DNA from: Blasia pusilla
Lineage: Eukaryota; Marchantiophyta; Marchantiopsida; Blasiales
DNA length: 64,000 bases
Direction of reading: 5' to 3'
Assembly (NCBI GenBank): GCA_050084515.1
Contig: CM114274.1
Span: forward strand, 17,484,001 to 17,548,000
The notes below the pieces were generated by a model that searched no databases, was not told the origin of the DNA, and saw nothing but the letters and a program-made list of their open reading frames with translations. A program made the position numbers and the translations under genes. Of this stretch, positions 40,786-54,626 are shown piece after piece (within the stretch, counting starts at the first letter, position 1; every line of letters begins with the position of its first letter).

Positions 40786-42834
40786 TTCTAAGACGGATCT
40801 ACAACATGACTGAGAATTTTATAGCGCTACGTTGGTATGCGAAGGTGTACAGGTCAAGAGTGATGAGAGAACGGAGGCGTCGAGGTAGGAGCAATTAAGC
40901 TTTCGCGATCCGTATGTGCCTTAGTTCGTCGGCCAACGGTGACATGCACAACGTCTCGAAGCGGATGCTGCGGATGCCGCCAGTGTGGTGTCGACGAGAG
41001 AACATGGACGCACGGCGCCAGGTACAAACGGAATCGACTAATGGGATCTCTTTGCGCATTACTCGATTCCCATGGTGAAGGAGAAACGTGAGAAGAGCAC
41101 GACCGAGTGTTTGTGGTAATATTAAATGCGGATTCCAAGAAGTAAAGAGACCATTTATTGCTAACACGAGCTCGTACGCCGCAGATGTTGGACGGCAGTA
41201 CAATACGAGCACACCGTCATAAACAGTTCAGATGCGTCTCGGAAGTTGGATTCATCACGCCAGAGAGAGACATCAAGCGAGATTGTGGCTGAACTTGCGG
41301 TGCATCCAGGGCCTTCAAAGTTGATCAAGCGAAAACGATAACCACGATTCTCTCTTCTTGTGGATTCCTATGGACACGGATTACATTGAAGTTTGAACGG
41401 TTCCATCTGGGACTGCTAGCTAGCTCCTAGCTTGGTTAGACCTAAAGTTCGGGGCCCCTAACTAGCGGATACAGAGGAGACAGAGGGGTCGTGGTCCTAC
41501 CCCTTCGCTGGGCTGACCTCACACTGCTTCCATCACCTCGACAGTCCACAGCCAGAACTACTGGTTTTCCGCAACAACCGCAAACTCGTTACGCAACTCC
41601 AATCCAGTACAGTGCTGGAATGTCGACAGTTAAGGAAACTCAGCGGAGGAAAATTAGGAATTCCACAGTTCCACTGCCTCCCATAGGGTTTTCCGCAGTA
41701 GGTAAGCAAACACGATCATCCCTCTCCGAGCCTTCGTACGAGTGGGTGTACAGTACCCATTCCACGCATGCTATGTGCAGACCCCTGATTTTTTCAACCA
41801 ATAGATAAGGTCAATTGTCTTATCTCTGTGCTATGTGTGCACCACCCCATGGTTCTCCATGGATTGTAAGTGAGTCGGCCGGGTAAGGAAATACTTTCGA
41901 AGTCCATTTACCCGTCGGCCCATACCTCCCACTCACGAGTTTCTCACCGAGAGCGCAACGAGGTGCTAGATCCTAGAGATGATTTTGTGCACGGCAAGAT
42001 TTAAAATTGCTCACCGAATTCAGGGCCAGATCTCGACCGGAGTAGGCCCATCTGACTTCAATTCGAGCTCTCCCTCTTGGGAAAAGTTATGGCGTCCCAA
42101 CAATGGCCTTTTGATTGTAGGTTTAGGATGAAGCCTTCGCTGTCCCTTCTTCAAGTTAGGATAGTACAAGGAACAGTTGGAAGAATAGATTGGTGGTCAC
42201 GATTGAGCATCTCCAATTCCACATACATGGATTACAAGGGAATTGAGGTAGCGTCAAGTGAGCTCTCTTTCTTTGCAAATACCTCCTTGTTCCTTGTTAG
42301 ACTTGTGACAACCGGACAGCAAGAATGTTACCCCCTCTATGGGCAGCAAGAAAAAGATTTTGTGTAAACATGATTAATCTTTTCACTCTTGTGCATGGCA
42401 CGGGCTGCCCACTACTATTAATAAAAAAGGTTTGCATATTCAACTTCGGTCTTTTGTGACAGTGAAACTTCAAGAAATATATGCCACTCGTATCTGTATT
42501 TGGCCAATCACAGCTAGGGATGCCGGCCTTTCCGTATCGGGGATATGCCGGACAAAATACAGGTTCTTACCCTCATTGTACAATGGAAAATGAGTCATTC
42601 CGATGGAAGGATCTCCCAATTCCAGCTGAATCCAAATTATCCAATGCAATCTTGAGACTTGTCGTCATGGAGGTATTCGCTTAAGCGGGCCCCGACGGAA
42701 ATTTTTGTTCCATGAGAGGCCCCACTCCAAGTATTAACGCTCGAGATTTGTAGCCGGTCACACCTCATGTTCTTATATGACAGTATTGTCATGTTCATAT
42801 ATGTGAGTAACTTCCTGTTGACAACAAATATGTT
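40786..42834. other. Intergenic, no recognised gene
   Basis: Short frames only, none matching a known family. A GGGTAA...TTACCC inverted repeat is at about 41880-41916. The right part may hold the 5' region of MULE-2; no terminal inverted repeat could be matched. Confidence 0.4.
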
Positions 42835-43912
42835 GTGCCTGAGATATTCTCTGGTGTTACGACTGATGATAATTCCTTGGCACTGTTCATTTGTAGTATT
42901 GGTGAGGGTGGAGGCCTCCAAATGGATGGTCATGAGTTGTCCAGAGAGAATGATGTGCTTGTCCTAGATTCTCCCGATTTGAGTAAGCAGCATTATCCTG
43001 TGGATGAATTTGATATAATCAGCGCTGACCAAGTACAAGAAAAGAAGTGTTGTGTGTATCGGTCCTCTCCGTTATCAGCACACAACAAAGTTGCGTTTGA
43101 CTTATGGAGAGCCTCCGCGTTAAAGAACGAGCCCAATCTGCAGGGCTTTACGTTGGAAGAAGGTAAAATTCAAGTATGTGTTTGTTTGAATGTTGACTGC
43201 GGCTAAATGTTGGTGTTTAAAAGCTTTCATATAGCCGCCATTCTCTGCACTTTCCAACGTTTTGGCTTACTTCTTTGGTTGTCTCAAATGTTATTCAGTC
43301 CAGAGGCAAGCTGCTCGCATTCGATTGAATGAAGTCTTCATGAACTTTGATGAGTCCGAGTTTGCTCTCGACTGTAGGTGCTCATTGAATTCCAGAGTGA
43401 AGCACTGTGCACGGACAAAGAAATGGTATAGATTTCGGATCTGTAGATATGGCGCGAAGATACGAGGGAAGGGATTTCCTGAATACCAACCGTCAACGTC
43501 GCCTACCAAGTGCGAATATCCTGATGAGGCGTATAAGGATATGATGGACGCGGATACTACCTTGCAACCTGAGCAGGCGGATAATTCCTGGAATTACTCC
43601 TCGGCGGCTAAATTATTTGAGAGAAGTCAGCAGGCGGAAAAATGCCTAGGGGCGGCCAAGGTCGCTGCAATCTCCTCCGAGAAAACTCAACAAGCGGCTA
43701 ATTTTGATTGGGGCACCCAAGTTGCAGCTAATTTGCCCAGAGAACTGAAGAAGATGCTGCTAAATGCTTGGGGGAGAGAGAAGTGGCGGCTAAATTCAAT
43801 GCAGCAACAGAGCGCGAGGGGATACTATCAGATGAGACGCAAGTGGAGGATACCACCTTCGAAACAATGGTGGTCGAGACCGATTTGGGTAGTGCATTGG
43901 TTGGGAACTTAA
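42835..43912 (+). pseudogene. MULE-2 transposase, N-terminal exons
   Basis: Exon 42835-43162 ends TTGGAAGAAG/GTAAAA; the next exon begins after TTATTCAG at 43299. The join restores phase and reads FTLEE-VQRQAARIRLNEVF. The second exon continues LDCRCSLNSRVKHCARTKKWYRFRIC and an Ala-rich part where GCGGCTAA words are read as Ala-Ala-Lys/Asn. The frame then changes before 43957. The function is uncertain; MuDR-type transposases often have a variable N-terminal region here. Confidence 0.55.
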
Positions 43913-43956
43913 AAGTGGAATCTATCCTCGCAACTTCTGATTTGATTCAATGAAGT

Positions 43957-45235
43957 GTGAGAGTTGTTAGGCATGTGAAGGATACCCGTGCGGTGGTAGA
44001 ATCCAATGTAGGTATTTCAGTGCATGACTCAGAGGGGTCTAAATATATTCCTCAACCTCTTGCGCCTAAACTTTCCAATGATAAAGAGAGGGCGAATAGT
44101 TTTCGGTCTCAAGCCATGGATATCCCAGATGTCCCAAAAGTAAGTGAGGTGCTTCAAGATCCTAGAATCCCCACACGATCTGAAGGGATAAATGCACCAT
44201 GGTGTCCACAACATAGTGGAAGGCCCCACCAACCGAGATTCGAAAATTCTTTCAGTCAACCTACGGTTCGCTCTGAAGAAATTTTGCAGAAGGGTAGAAA
44301 GCGTGGATACAGGAGCAATGAAGTGGAAGCCAACCAGATAACAATTGCGGCCAGAGATGGAAAATGTGGACAATTTGCTAGGTACATTTGTACCCCAAAG
44401 GAGAAGGACAAACGATGTGATTGGAGAGTGCATTTCCAACGAAACAAACGCTCTGATATTTGCGGGATAATTGTTTGTAGGTTAAAGCACACATGCCCTA
44501 GTCACATTCATACATGGAGGGGGCCTACTCATAAGGCAAAATGGCTGGCAATAATATGAGCAGACAGGGTCGTCAACCAACCAAACATTCCTATGGGCAG
44601 GTTAGTGAAGGTGATGTCCCAAACTTACAAGAAACGAACTTCTCACTGTCCAGGATGGAGATGCAAAGAGATATGTCGGGATTGGATGCATGGAGGAGAA
44701 CGAGCGGGGTTTCATATGATACCAGGCTTTATTGACGCCGTGAAGGAATCTGACCCATTAGCAACAGCTACCTGGGATGTTCGGGGGCCGGAATTTGGTA
44801 TTTTTAGGAGATTGTTCATCTCACCATCATCCATGAAATTCATTCTCCCTTATGCTCAGAAGGTAGTTGGGTTCGATGCTTGTCATTCGAAAAACAAGAA
44901 ATATCCCATGCACATATTTATCGCCTCTATTTTGGATGGAAATCCCAACACCATCATATTGGCATATGGCATTGGTCCTCGTGAGCGTAATGAGGAGTAA
45001 GAGTGGTTTTGCATCCATTTAAGGAAGTCAATATCCGATCTCGACAATCCTAAAGTTGTTTTTGTCTCAGATAGGCAAAAAGGATTACTCCATGCTGTCC
45101 AAACAGTATTCCCCCACAATATCCACAATATGTGTGCGCAACATTTGCGAGAGAATGTGAAGACTCGGTATGGTAAATTGGCGGAGGAATATTTCATAGC
45201 ATGTTTGTATGCTCGGACAAAGGCAAGGCAAAGTA
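43957..45235 (+). pseudogene. MULE-2 transposase, zinc-binding region and catalytic core
   Basis: One frame throughout, with TGA at 44557 and TAA at 44998. The MuDR DNA-binding region shows CDWRVHFQRNKRSDICGIIVCRLKHTCPSH. Next come SHCPGWRCKEICRDWMHGG and the catalytic core: AQKVVGFDACHSKNKKYPMHIF (first Asp), NTIILAYGIGPRERNEE, PKVVFVSDRQKGLLHAVQTVF (second Asp) and HNMCAQHLRENVKTRYGK (C-X2-H block). This is the mudrA-type DDE transposase that cuts the element ends. The exon ends at about 45235 (AAA/GTACGT). Confidence 0.88.
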
Positions 45236-45569
45236 CGTCTATCCATGAATGTGAAATTTCCATGGTCATTTGGTCACACCTTCTCTTTTGTACATCGCTG
45301 TTTATCGGCGGCTATTTTAGTACGTTTATTATCCGCCAAAGAATGTCGCTTATGGACTTAAACCAATATGCAATCTTTTTCTTGGCGGCTAATCTGAGAT
45401 ATTTGGCGCTTGTGGTTTATGTGGTTGCGGCTATTAGTAGATTCCTGCTAAGTCACCGTTGGCGGCTATTTTCTGTTTTCTTGCTGCTAATGACACTATT
45501 CTTGCGCTTAATTTGCTACCTCCATTGCATTTCTTTGATGAGTGGGTTTATTTTCATATGGGTCCAGAT
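45236..45569 (+). other. Intron of MULE-2 with GCGGCTA words
   Basis: GT at 45236 and AG at 45569 bracket non-coding sequence that contains four GCGGCTA(A/T) words (45308, 45389, 45426, 45462). The next exon resumes with YDMWIDELARHH. Confidence 0.6.
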
Positions 45570-46558
45570 ATGATATGTGGATTGACGAGCTAGCAAGGCA
45601 TCATGTCGAGAGAGTTGCAGATGCGGCCTCTTACATTAGAGACCTAGAAACGGAGAAGTTTGCAAGGTGTGCCTTTCCATTGCCACAATTTGAGAAAGTA
45701 AGTTCCAACCTAGTGGAGGTCATCAATTCTGCCATAAAGCCTATCTGAGATGGCCCTCCGCAACCATCCAGAGAAGTACGCATCATCCCTTACGAATTAT
45801 GCTCTAGTGAGATACCGCCAGAATGAGGCTAGTTGTCAAGGATTGATGTCATTGCTTCTGATGATGTCAATGCACTTGTCACCTCAACAAGTATCGGGCA
45901 AGAATTCCATGTTCGGCTATCTCCTGAATGCACCTGTTCTTGCTTGGAATTCCAAGATACTCGTTGGCCTTGTACGCATGTCATGGCTTGGGACCTCCTA
46001 ACAAGTATGGACTCCGAAAAATTGTTTGATCTCATCTGGAATAATGATTTCATCCGTCATATTTATAGTATAAGTATACCGGTGGTTAAGAGTGATGAGC
46101 TAATACCAGGTTGGGAGTGTCGACCTCCACCTCCTGCAGTTGGGCGTGAAAGGCATCGCATTGTACGTATCCCTAGTAGGAGACGTGGACAGGAGGTACG
46201 CCAAGAGGAAATCCCATATCCTATTGATGACGATACCATCATAGAAGCACTTCCCTTGGATGAAGGGGAGAGGATCGTCCCTGTCCAAATATCAAAGGTT
46301 CGGAAGTATGTGCAGGTTGGTGGTCGTCGGTGTAGCCATTGTAAAGAAGAAGGCCACAATAGGAAAACAAGTGAGGTTCTCAAGGTAGACGTGTTGGCTG
46401 GTCGTGCAAGTGCTACTCAAGAAAGGAGCCGTAGAGGAAGAACACGGGTGGCGGCTAATTTCCTTGACATGCCGAGTACTACTTATGGCAATTTAGAAGC
46501 AGAGATAACTCACGATATACTACAATTTCCTGCTGTAGGTAATGCTATAGATGATTGA
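45570..46558 (+). pseudogene. MULE-2 transposase, SWIM finger and C-terminus
   Basis: After the intron: YDMWIDELARHHVERVADAASYIR and FEKVSSNLVEVINSAIKPI, the conserved linker between core and SWIM. Then a frame change and CTCSCLEFQDTRWPCTHVMA (46,930-type CXCXnCXH SWIM finger; coordinates about 45930-45990). A C-terminal Arg-rich part follows, then a knuckle CSHCKEEGHNRKT, whose last Cys is Ser. SWIM fingers are typical of MuDR transposases and likely help DNA binding. The frame 45833-46558 is open. Confidence 0.82.
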
Positions 46559-46564
46559 GAGAGG

Positions 46565-46813
46565 ATGGTAGAAGAAATCTCTACCCGCCAAACAGGAGGA
46601 GACTCAGCACTCTCTTCTTCGTTTGACTTTGATGTAAAGTCAGAGGAAGAAGGCTTTGATGAAGAAGAGGGATGCCCTAAACAGCCAAGTTTAGACATGA
46701 ATTGGTGCGCTAGCAGTGATGGTGAATGGAACCTTGAAGAAGAGGCATTTTATATTAGCTTGGCCAAAAAAGCTGCCGAAGAATGCCATGTTTCCATAAG
46801 AGATGTATCTTGA
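46565..46813 (+). other. Acidic C-terminal extension or separate short ORF
   Basis: Follows the TGA at 46556 in another phase: FDFDVKSEEEGFDEEEGCP and DGEWNLEEEAFYISLAKKAAEE. Acidic tail with no known family; could be a last exon of MULE-2. Confidence 0.35.
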
Positions 46814-49742
46814 TATCACCAATAAAAAAATTTCTCGAGATGTATGCTCGACATTTTGATTTGCTAAGATTGATTTTCCGCGCCCGCTTCCCTGCCGTTT
46901 GCCCATGTTTATATATTACTATTTTAGATCCATAATACTCGCTTGCAAAAAAAATGCAGGATACTTTTTGCCGTCAGTGCGGCTATTGGCCACACTTGCG
47001 CCTATTGACCAGAGCTTTGCAGCTACCCCGGCTACTTGCAGTTTAGTACCAGCTGTTACTTGCGGCTATTGCCCACAATCTTGCGCCTATTGACCTGACC
47101 CTTGCGGCTATTGGTCACAATGTTGCGCTTATTGACCAAACATTTGCGGCTATTGATCTGACCCTTTTGCCTAGTGAAGTAAATTCTCCTGGTACTTAGA
47201 GTAATTGTCTCGAGGACCAATGTTGTCAAAAAACTCCCAAGTTCCTGGATCAACCACCTACTTCCTAAGGCTGCGGCTAATTGTTTATTTTTTAATCTTC
47301 TCTGTCACATAGCCACTAAGAAAGTTGTGGGCTAGCTAGCAATTTTTTGGTGCCTGAGTTAGGGTTAGATTTAGATTTTTTTGAGGGGTCGGATGGAGTT
47401 TTTCCGTTGGCAAAAAATCATTTAGGGTGATGTTATCTTAGAGATAACATGATTTTTTGTTAGATGTGCGACAAGTATTCCTTTCGGCTAATTCTCAAGC
47501 TGAGCAATAATTGAAGCTCCGATAATTGCAATGCACTCCTCACCTATTAGGCGCAGGAAGCGGCTGCAACTAATAGCTGAGACCTAAAAGTTCACCCTGA
47601 ACCTAAATAAATTGATTTGTTGCACTTGATTTCTTGGATTTTTGGATTTGTTGGGTGAACTTGCAATGTCATCATCAAGAACTTATGGGGCTTGAATGAG
47701 TTGCTTTAAATCGTGTTATGACATGCTCAAGGCCGCTTATTACGACGAGTCATGATCTTCTACCATTAGAGTCCTCGTCCAGGGTGCAATTTGGAATTTT
47801 GGGATTCTTGGCCACCGATACTCGCTCCCTCTTAAAGGTGTTCTTGGTTTACAAGGACCGAACATATGTGGGATCGTTTTTTTCCCTCTCTCTTTCTAAT
47901 GTGCCACTCGCTCTCTGCTCGCTTCGCTGCACAGTTCGGACTCCTGAGAGAAGTTGCCGAGCAAAACCGTTAGATGTAGCAAGCGTTTGACCAACCGCGC
48001 CAACCTCCAGCAGTAGTAGTAGCTGCAATGCAAAATTGCAGCATACCTGTGCGTTTAACATCCACCTGAACCGATTGGATTCCCTCCGTCTGTGCACGCT
48101 GTTTACGATTTTTTTCGAATGTGCTTTTCTTCTCTCTATCTCCATCCATCCCACTGATGCGACTAGAGTCTCGATGAGTGACATGCTTTGGATGCGCTTG
48201 ATGACATTATTTATTATTGGATAGGACAGTTTTTGAATGGACTCGACCACCGTAGGCTACTGAATGGACCTTGCCGCGATTGAACGGTCGCCACTTTTGG
48301 AAGTTTAGATCTCTTCGTTTGAAACGGCCATTGTTTGAGAGCTGAGTAAGCATGGGTTCGGCTGCTTGGTAGGACTGAATTATCGCTTCTAAGCTTCTTA
48401 ATGAGAGAAATCAAGATTTGTTTGATTCTCATGCATTTTAGTTGTTTTTTCAAGCTCGCCAAGTTCCGACCATCCGAACTGTTTTCTGTGTCTCTGGCAC
48501 TGCCTCGAATGCTCTTCCAAGGCCGTGAGAGTACCATCCAGCCCTCACTCAAACAGGGGCCGTTAGTGTGGGATGATTGAACTTGTGCAGTTGGGACATT
48601 TCAACTCCCTCACAAACCTGTAAGCAATCAACCAAATCGACCGTGAAAGAGCCTGCTGTGGGCGTTTTCCTGCAAAGATCTACTCTTGTAATTTATGGAA
48701 TTTGCTGACTGCTTGCCTGCTACACGTAGCACCACAATCCGCTATAGTGGCTGCATCAATATCTAGTCAGTTCTGATGTACATGTACATTTTCATGCTGG
48801 ATGCCCAACGAGTGGTGCAACCAAGACGTATCGAAACGACCCAAAAAGATTAGAGCAGTAGCCGATAAGAATCCAAGTTGGTCCAAATTTGATTCGAAAA
48901 TCCCCAAATAATCCATCCGCAGCGACGCGTGGTTCGTCATAATGTTTTAGTATGCGGTTAGTTTTATTGTGCGCAGGAAGAAAGGTCGTAAGGGATGAAA
49001 GTAGGTGAACTGAAACCCGAGATCACTCGTTGATTGGTATATCAGAATCACAGATGTAGGTTGGAAATCTGAGTATTTCACATTCTGAGAATCAAGATTT
49101 TGGGAAATCAGATGTAGGTCCACCGACTCCCGAGATTCAAAACAGTTTAATGAGGTTTTTTTGAACCTTACTCCATATCCCTATGTCCACTCACGCCCAG
49201 CCCAGCCGCACTTGACAATCATAACTTCATACTTGATCGATTAATGTTAGCATTCCAATTCCACAAATGATTGAGCTGGGCACCGTTGCATCCAATGATA
49301 GCATTACAACACTCTGGACAATTCGAAAAGACCTAAACATTAACGGCTTATACATCCCGGAGCTCATTAACAGCTTATACGTCCCGGCTTATACATCTGA
49401 GGAGAAATCATAGAATCTAGCAGCTTAAGCGGCCCAAAAAATAGCAGATTGGACAAAACGAGAACCACAAACAGTCGAGAACAATCTACACGGGAAAAAT
49501 TTGAGGTTGAGGAGTTGCTCTCGTGCGCCTAATTATGGAGTACGCTCTCGTGCGCCTAATTCTAGAGTACACTCTCTGGCGCCTAATTCTGCTATGCTCC
49601 GCTCAAGCGCCTAACCCCCTGGTTTGCCTAATCCGCCGGGGCAAAATCAGACGTAGCCACTCAAGCACCGCATCATCATCAGTTACGCCTAAGTGGCAAT
49701 CCGCCGGTGCGGGATGAAGCCTAGCCGCTGAAGCACCTCATC
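46814..49742. other. Non-coding with GCGGCTA/GCGCCTA words and a 27-bp tandem repeat
   Basis: 46975-47290 alternates TGCGGCTATTG and TGCGCCTATTGACC words. At 49516-49596 three 27-bp units of the form CTCTCGTGCGCCTAATTNTNGAGTACG occur in tandem, then GCGCCTAA and GCCTAAT words continue to 49720. Between them (47300-49500) no gene or family is recognised; short minus-strand frames at 47849-48552 show nothing. Confidence 0.55.
49516..49596. repeat. 27-bp tandem repeat, three units
   Basis: Unit starts at 49516, 49543 and 49570, each with a GCGCCTAATT core. Confidence 0.9.
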
Positions 49743-50744
49743 TGTCGCGACCCTCATGACCAAACAAGTGCCAAGCGGAACATCGGAACATTAACGGGCT
49801 CACGCTAAGATGGTTTGCGCGTTGGAGTTGTCTCAAAGAGGAGACAAGAGAGGAGACGCGAGCGAGAAGTCGCGTTTCAGATGTGATGGTCGCAACTCAG
49901 AAACCTGGACCAAACGCGGAATGAGACTTGAAAGAAGTCGAGTCTAGGAAGTGGGTTGCCAAAGGAAAGATCCGGATTTGGAATGCCACTTGCGTTTGAG
50001 AGTTTCCGACTATATTTATGGCCATAACTTTTAGCGCCGAGATGCGTTTGGAGCAAATAAGAGTGCGTTGGAAAGCTTATGGAGAGCTGGTTCAAACGCA
50101 TTAAAGATCGCTGCAAATGCATAAGCAGCAGCCGAGATAGAACCCGAAAACAACTGTAAGCGGAGTCGGGTTGAGGGCCACAATGAAGGGCCCGAACCTC
50201 TTTTCCCAAAGGGGAGGGGTTATTGGAGAACCCCAGAAGTACTAGAAAAGGGGAAGGTCTCCGAGAGTGCTTGGAACCCAAACCCCACTTTGGGCGCCGC
50301 GGGGCGGCTCAAGGGCATGGAACGGAACGCGAGTTTGGGCGTTGGGTTGGAAAACCAGCACCAAGTCCATTGAGGCGATTTTAGACATCCCTCTTGGATT
50401 TCACGCCGCGACTCAATTACTTGGGTCTCGGTTCAGAACTCACACGAGGACCGTTGAACAGTTGGGATCGCTAGGCGTGCAAGTGCCGTTTCAAATCCCT
50501 GGACTAACCAGGAAGTCTGTTCCAAGTCTTGAAGGACTTGCCATGTGTTGGGAGCTAGGAACTAAGGAAGGTTGAGCTTGATGAGACGCCGAGTTTAGGA
50601 CTCGGTGGGTTGGAACGCCGGTTGGCCAAACCCGACTAACGAGAGTGCGTGTTTGGGTGCAGATCGGCGATGAGTTCGTGACCTACTGAACGCACGCTTC
50701 CGCAACACTAAAGATTGACGTTCAAGGAGAGTAGGGGCGCGACA
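49743..50744 (+). repeat. Solo LTR (1002 bp) with perfect target duplication
   Basis: TGTCGCG at 49743 and CGCGACA ending at 50744 are perfect 7-bp inverted ends. TCATC flanks both sides (49738-49742, 50745-50749). No PBS or pol follows, so this is a solo LTR left by LTR-LTR recombination. Its first ~270 bp are also present at 14457-14726. Strand assumed from that copy. The owning element is unknown; the length and ends are more like gypsy than copia. Confidence 0.9.
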
Positions 50745-50749
50745 TCATC

Positions 50750-52222
50750 CTCCTCAACTCGCGCTTCGCCAGTGCGGCATCAACAGCAGCCACAACCGCT
50801 GAAGTTCTGTTGTGAAGCCCCTGACGCAAGTTCCACATAAGGACCACAATGTGGCGCAAGGAAATGTTGCTTAACCTCGACGCTTGGAAGACAACTAGAC
50901 ACTCGACCAAGACGCTCTACAATGGTCAATCTCCTGATTGGTGCGGTTACGCCCTTTGCCAACAGCCGCTTGTTTTGAATCGAGGGACTAGCTTGGCTCA
51001 CTTCACCAACTTAGAAAACATTGCATTTTCTCAATCTTGGTGTCGCTGCTGCAATTGCTTAGTCTCTGAGAAATTCTTTGGCAGATGCAATTAGATGTAG
51101 AGTTCCTTATCAAGTGTGGTGAGCTTTACAATCACTCAGGTACTCAGATTTTCAAAAATCCAGATGTAGGTGGAGAAACGCAGTTGAGCGACCTCTTCAG
51201 GGGGCAGCAGATGATGTGAAGCAGGGCAAATTTGAGACGAACTTCTACTTTTCATTCTACATTAAGCTCACCTCAGCATCTGAATGGTCAATCTTGAATA
51301 AAGACCCTGAGTGGTGAAAGCTCGTTCTTGTTCTTGTTAGTCAAAATAGTGTGCAGCATCTGTCTGAAAGGATCTTTCTTTTCAGAGACAGAGATTCAAA
51401 TGAGGTTCTTAAAGAGTATTGGGGATCACCTATGATGCCCATTCACAATCGTTCGTTACATATGTGGGATGCCTCGAATGTTTTTATAAAGGTGAGCTTC
51501 TAAACGAATGATGCAAATGCCTCCCCTCATTTTAATTGCTTGTAGGTATTTGAAGGTTAGCCATCCTTTGTTGAAACTTAGAGGTTATTCCACGAGTTCA
51601 TCAGTATCATGATGAATGAAAGCACTCAGATGGTTTGGTAACGACCATCTTGAAATTAGGATCATCAATGCAACTCATTTGCTTCTTCCGAGCAAGCCAG
51701 CCAAACCTTCTGAACTAGTAGTAACTTGAGACAACATGTGACTTTGGGATTAGGTTAATGTTGGATCATGTGGGAGTTAATAAAACTCTTGTAGTGTGCA
51801 GACCAGCAGCAAATGAGGGCAAAAGTTCAGAGGTGTGAATACCCTGGCATTGCAACAGCCTCATGATAAAACCAAGATAGTGTTTACTTGTCCTCTCACC
51901 CTCAACATTCAAAGTAGTCAAGGTCTGCGAATCTTTGACCTGCCTCCGGAGAAACAACATCTGAATCAAGGGTTTAGGGATGCGAAGAGAAACATCATCT
52001 GAATGGTCATTCTTGAATCAAGACCTTCCCCTCGCACTGTGATGACGGCTCTTTACAGAGATTGAAGTTCTGTGGCTCCTTAACAGAGGCTGAAGTGGCA
52101 CTAAAGGATCTCATGATTTATTCATAAAGGTGCAGAGATATTCGCTGAAAGATGCTTAGGTTTAGGCGCAATTTTTTGCAAGGAAGGTGCAAGATTGCCG
52201 TTGATATTGCTGCAGGTATTCT
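50750..52222. other. Intergenic, no recognised gene
   Basis: Short frames only. A CAGATGTAGGT word recurs with 49.0-49.1 kb (about 49055, 49110 and 51160). It may include the 5' region of the next gene. Confidence 0.4.
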
Positions 52223-53286
52223 ATGGCCGAAGACTATCCACTTGAGGATGTTAAATACAAGCTCAACTTTGCAAAGCTAGATCAGAATGTAGACAAAGAA
52301 AAACTTCAAGTCATGGGTATTCAGGGCATATGGAAGGTGTCTTGGGCAGAATATGATAATGAAATGGTAAACCATTTCTTAAGCACTTTCAACCCCAATA
52401 CATCTGAGGGGATCATAAGACGAGGGTATACTGGAAATGTGCAAGAGTATTCTCTGTGTGTGTCACCTGAGCTCATAGCAAAAGCATTTGAATTCATAAA
52501 TGTGGGGTCCTACTTGTCCATGGAGAGGCAACACACGGATCAAGAAGAGCCAACTCTTTATCGAAAGTATCTTACTAAGATAGAGAAAACAAGCCATGGT
52601 TATAGGCATTGCTTTGTTGTGCCACAATCTTTTAGGCTCATTTTGACCAAGTTGAACCGTTGCTTTCACATGAAAGAAAATCCCGAGTGTGTTCTAGAAG
52701 CATGCTATCCATGGCATGCCGGGCTTGGGAAGGGAAACAAGTGGATTGGGCCACATATGTCTATCGCAAGCTGATGCTTGACATTAAGGGGGTATTGCGA
52801 CCTAGAGCGAAGAAGTAAAAACAGAGAGAAAGTGGAGTGGGGGTGTTGTTGACCATCTTGTTCAACCACGGGAATGAAACGCCTGAGGTGGTAACCGTTG
52901 CAGTTGCAAAGCTCATCGCCTTCCCTGATGGAACACAACCGGACAGCCGATTGGGGCAAGCAGATGGTAGTTCTGCTAAGCAAAATCCGCATGAATTGCA
53001 ATTGAAAGCTACAGGCCGGGAAATTACTAGGGCTAAAGGAAAACGCGCATGCGATTTAGCTAGGGCTTCTAATGATCATGAAGAGACGTCACGACCTCTA
53101 TTCATAAAATTGAAAATTCCAGAGAGGAAAAGAAATGCGAATGTTGATGTCCATCATGAGAGGGTTCCAGATTCTGAGGATAATTCTGACTTTGTGTCTC
53201 CCCCGCACAAAGCAAGGAGGAAAAAAAAGGCCCATAAGGAAGATGGAATGAACGACACCATGCGCCAAGAATCTAATTCCAGCAAA
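52223..53286 (+). CDS. Unknown gene U, first part
   Basis: ATG at 52223 opens 183 codons (EDVKYKLNFAKLDQ, FEFINVGSYLSMERQ), ending in the wrong phase at about 52740. The next phase continues WATYVYRKLMLDIKG, then GVLLTILFNHGNETPEVV. After that comes a basic, nuclear-type stretch (PPHKARRKKKAHKED) up to a good donor, AAA/GTAAGT, at 53287. The first part resembles in style the uncharacterised N-terminal domain of plant transposon-associated proteins, but I cannot name a family. One frameshift or a short intron is needed at about 52740. It probably continues into the coiled-coil exon at 53810. Confidence 0.45.
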
Positions 53287-53809
53287 GTAAGTTTTTGCTT
53301 TCTTTCGACCTTTCATATAAGAGCTACTTCGTTATTCTCGACAAATTTTCACAGCTTTGACTAATGTCATCTCCCTCCACAGCTTTCGAAACTTCAAAGC
53401 TCAAGTTTAGTGCGCGAGGGCATCCAGAGTGGGGTTGCATTAGAGGAGGAGGTGTTATTATCCACATCCTTCTTTCTACTGTATAATTCTTTCATTGCGG
53501 ATATTTCTTCTCAATTATTTATAATTGCGGATGATTTTTTATTTATCATGGCTACTTTCACTTCATGGTGACTATTTAGAGTTCCGTGAGTTTCAGTTTC
53601 ATGCGGTTACTTTCCTCTCCTGCTGGTTGTTTACAGTTGCGGATATTTACACTTGGTTGCGGTTATTCTCGGCTCAAGGCGGCACTTTACATGTTCTTAC
53701 GGCTAAATTTAGATTTGTTTTTGTGGATGGTTTGGTAAGGGGGAAGGGCCAAGTGCAAGGCCTCGACGGCCTAAGTTGACAATAAGCAAGTTAAGTTGAT
53801 AATAAGCAG

Positions 53810-54609
<800 letters not shown>

Positions 54610-54626
<17 letters not shown>

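Larger units (their letters stand above)
42835..46813 (+). mobile_element. MULE-2: Mutator-like (MuDR-type) transposon coding region
   Basis: Plus-strand exons encode the N-terminal region, FAR1/MuDR-type zinc-binding region, DDE-type core and a SWIM zinc finger, with introns. No terminal repeats or target duplication were found, so limits are those of the coding region. Introns and flanks are rich in a GCGGCTA(A/T)T word. Confidence 0.8.

Noticed and set aside
41870-41925. GGCCGGGTAA...TTACCCGTCGGCC inverted repeat as a terminator or MITE
   Set aside because: It has an inexact stem, a single copy and no element ends around it.
50267-50575. 102-residue frame inside the solo LTR
   Set aside because: No domain and no start context; LTRs rarely code, and the LTR structure explains the sequence.
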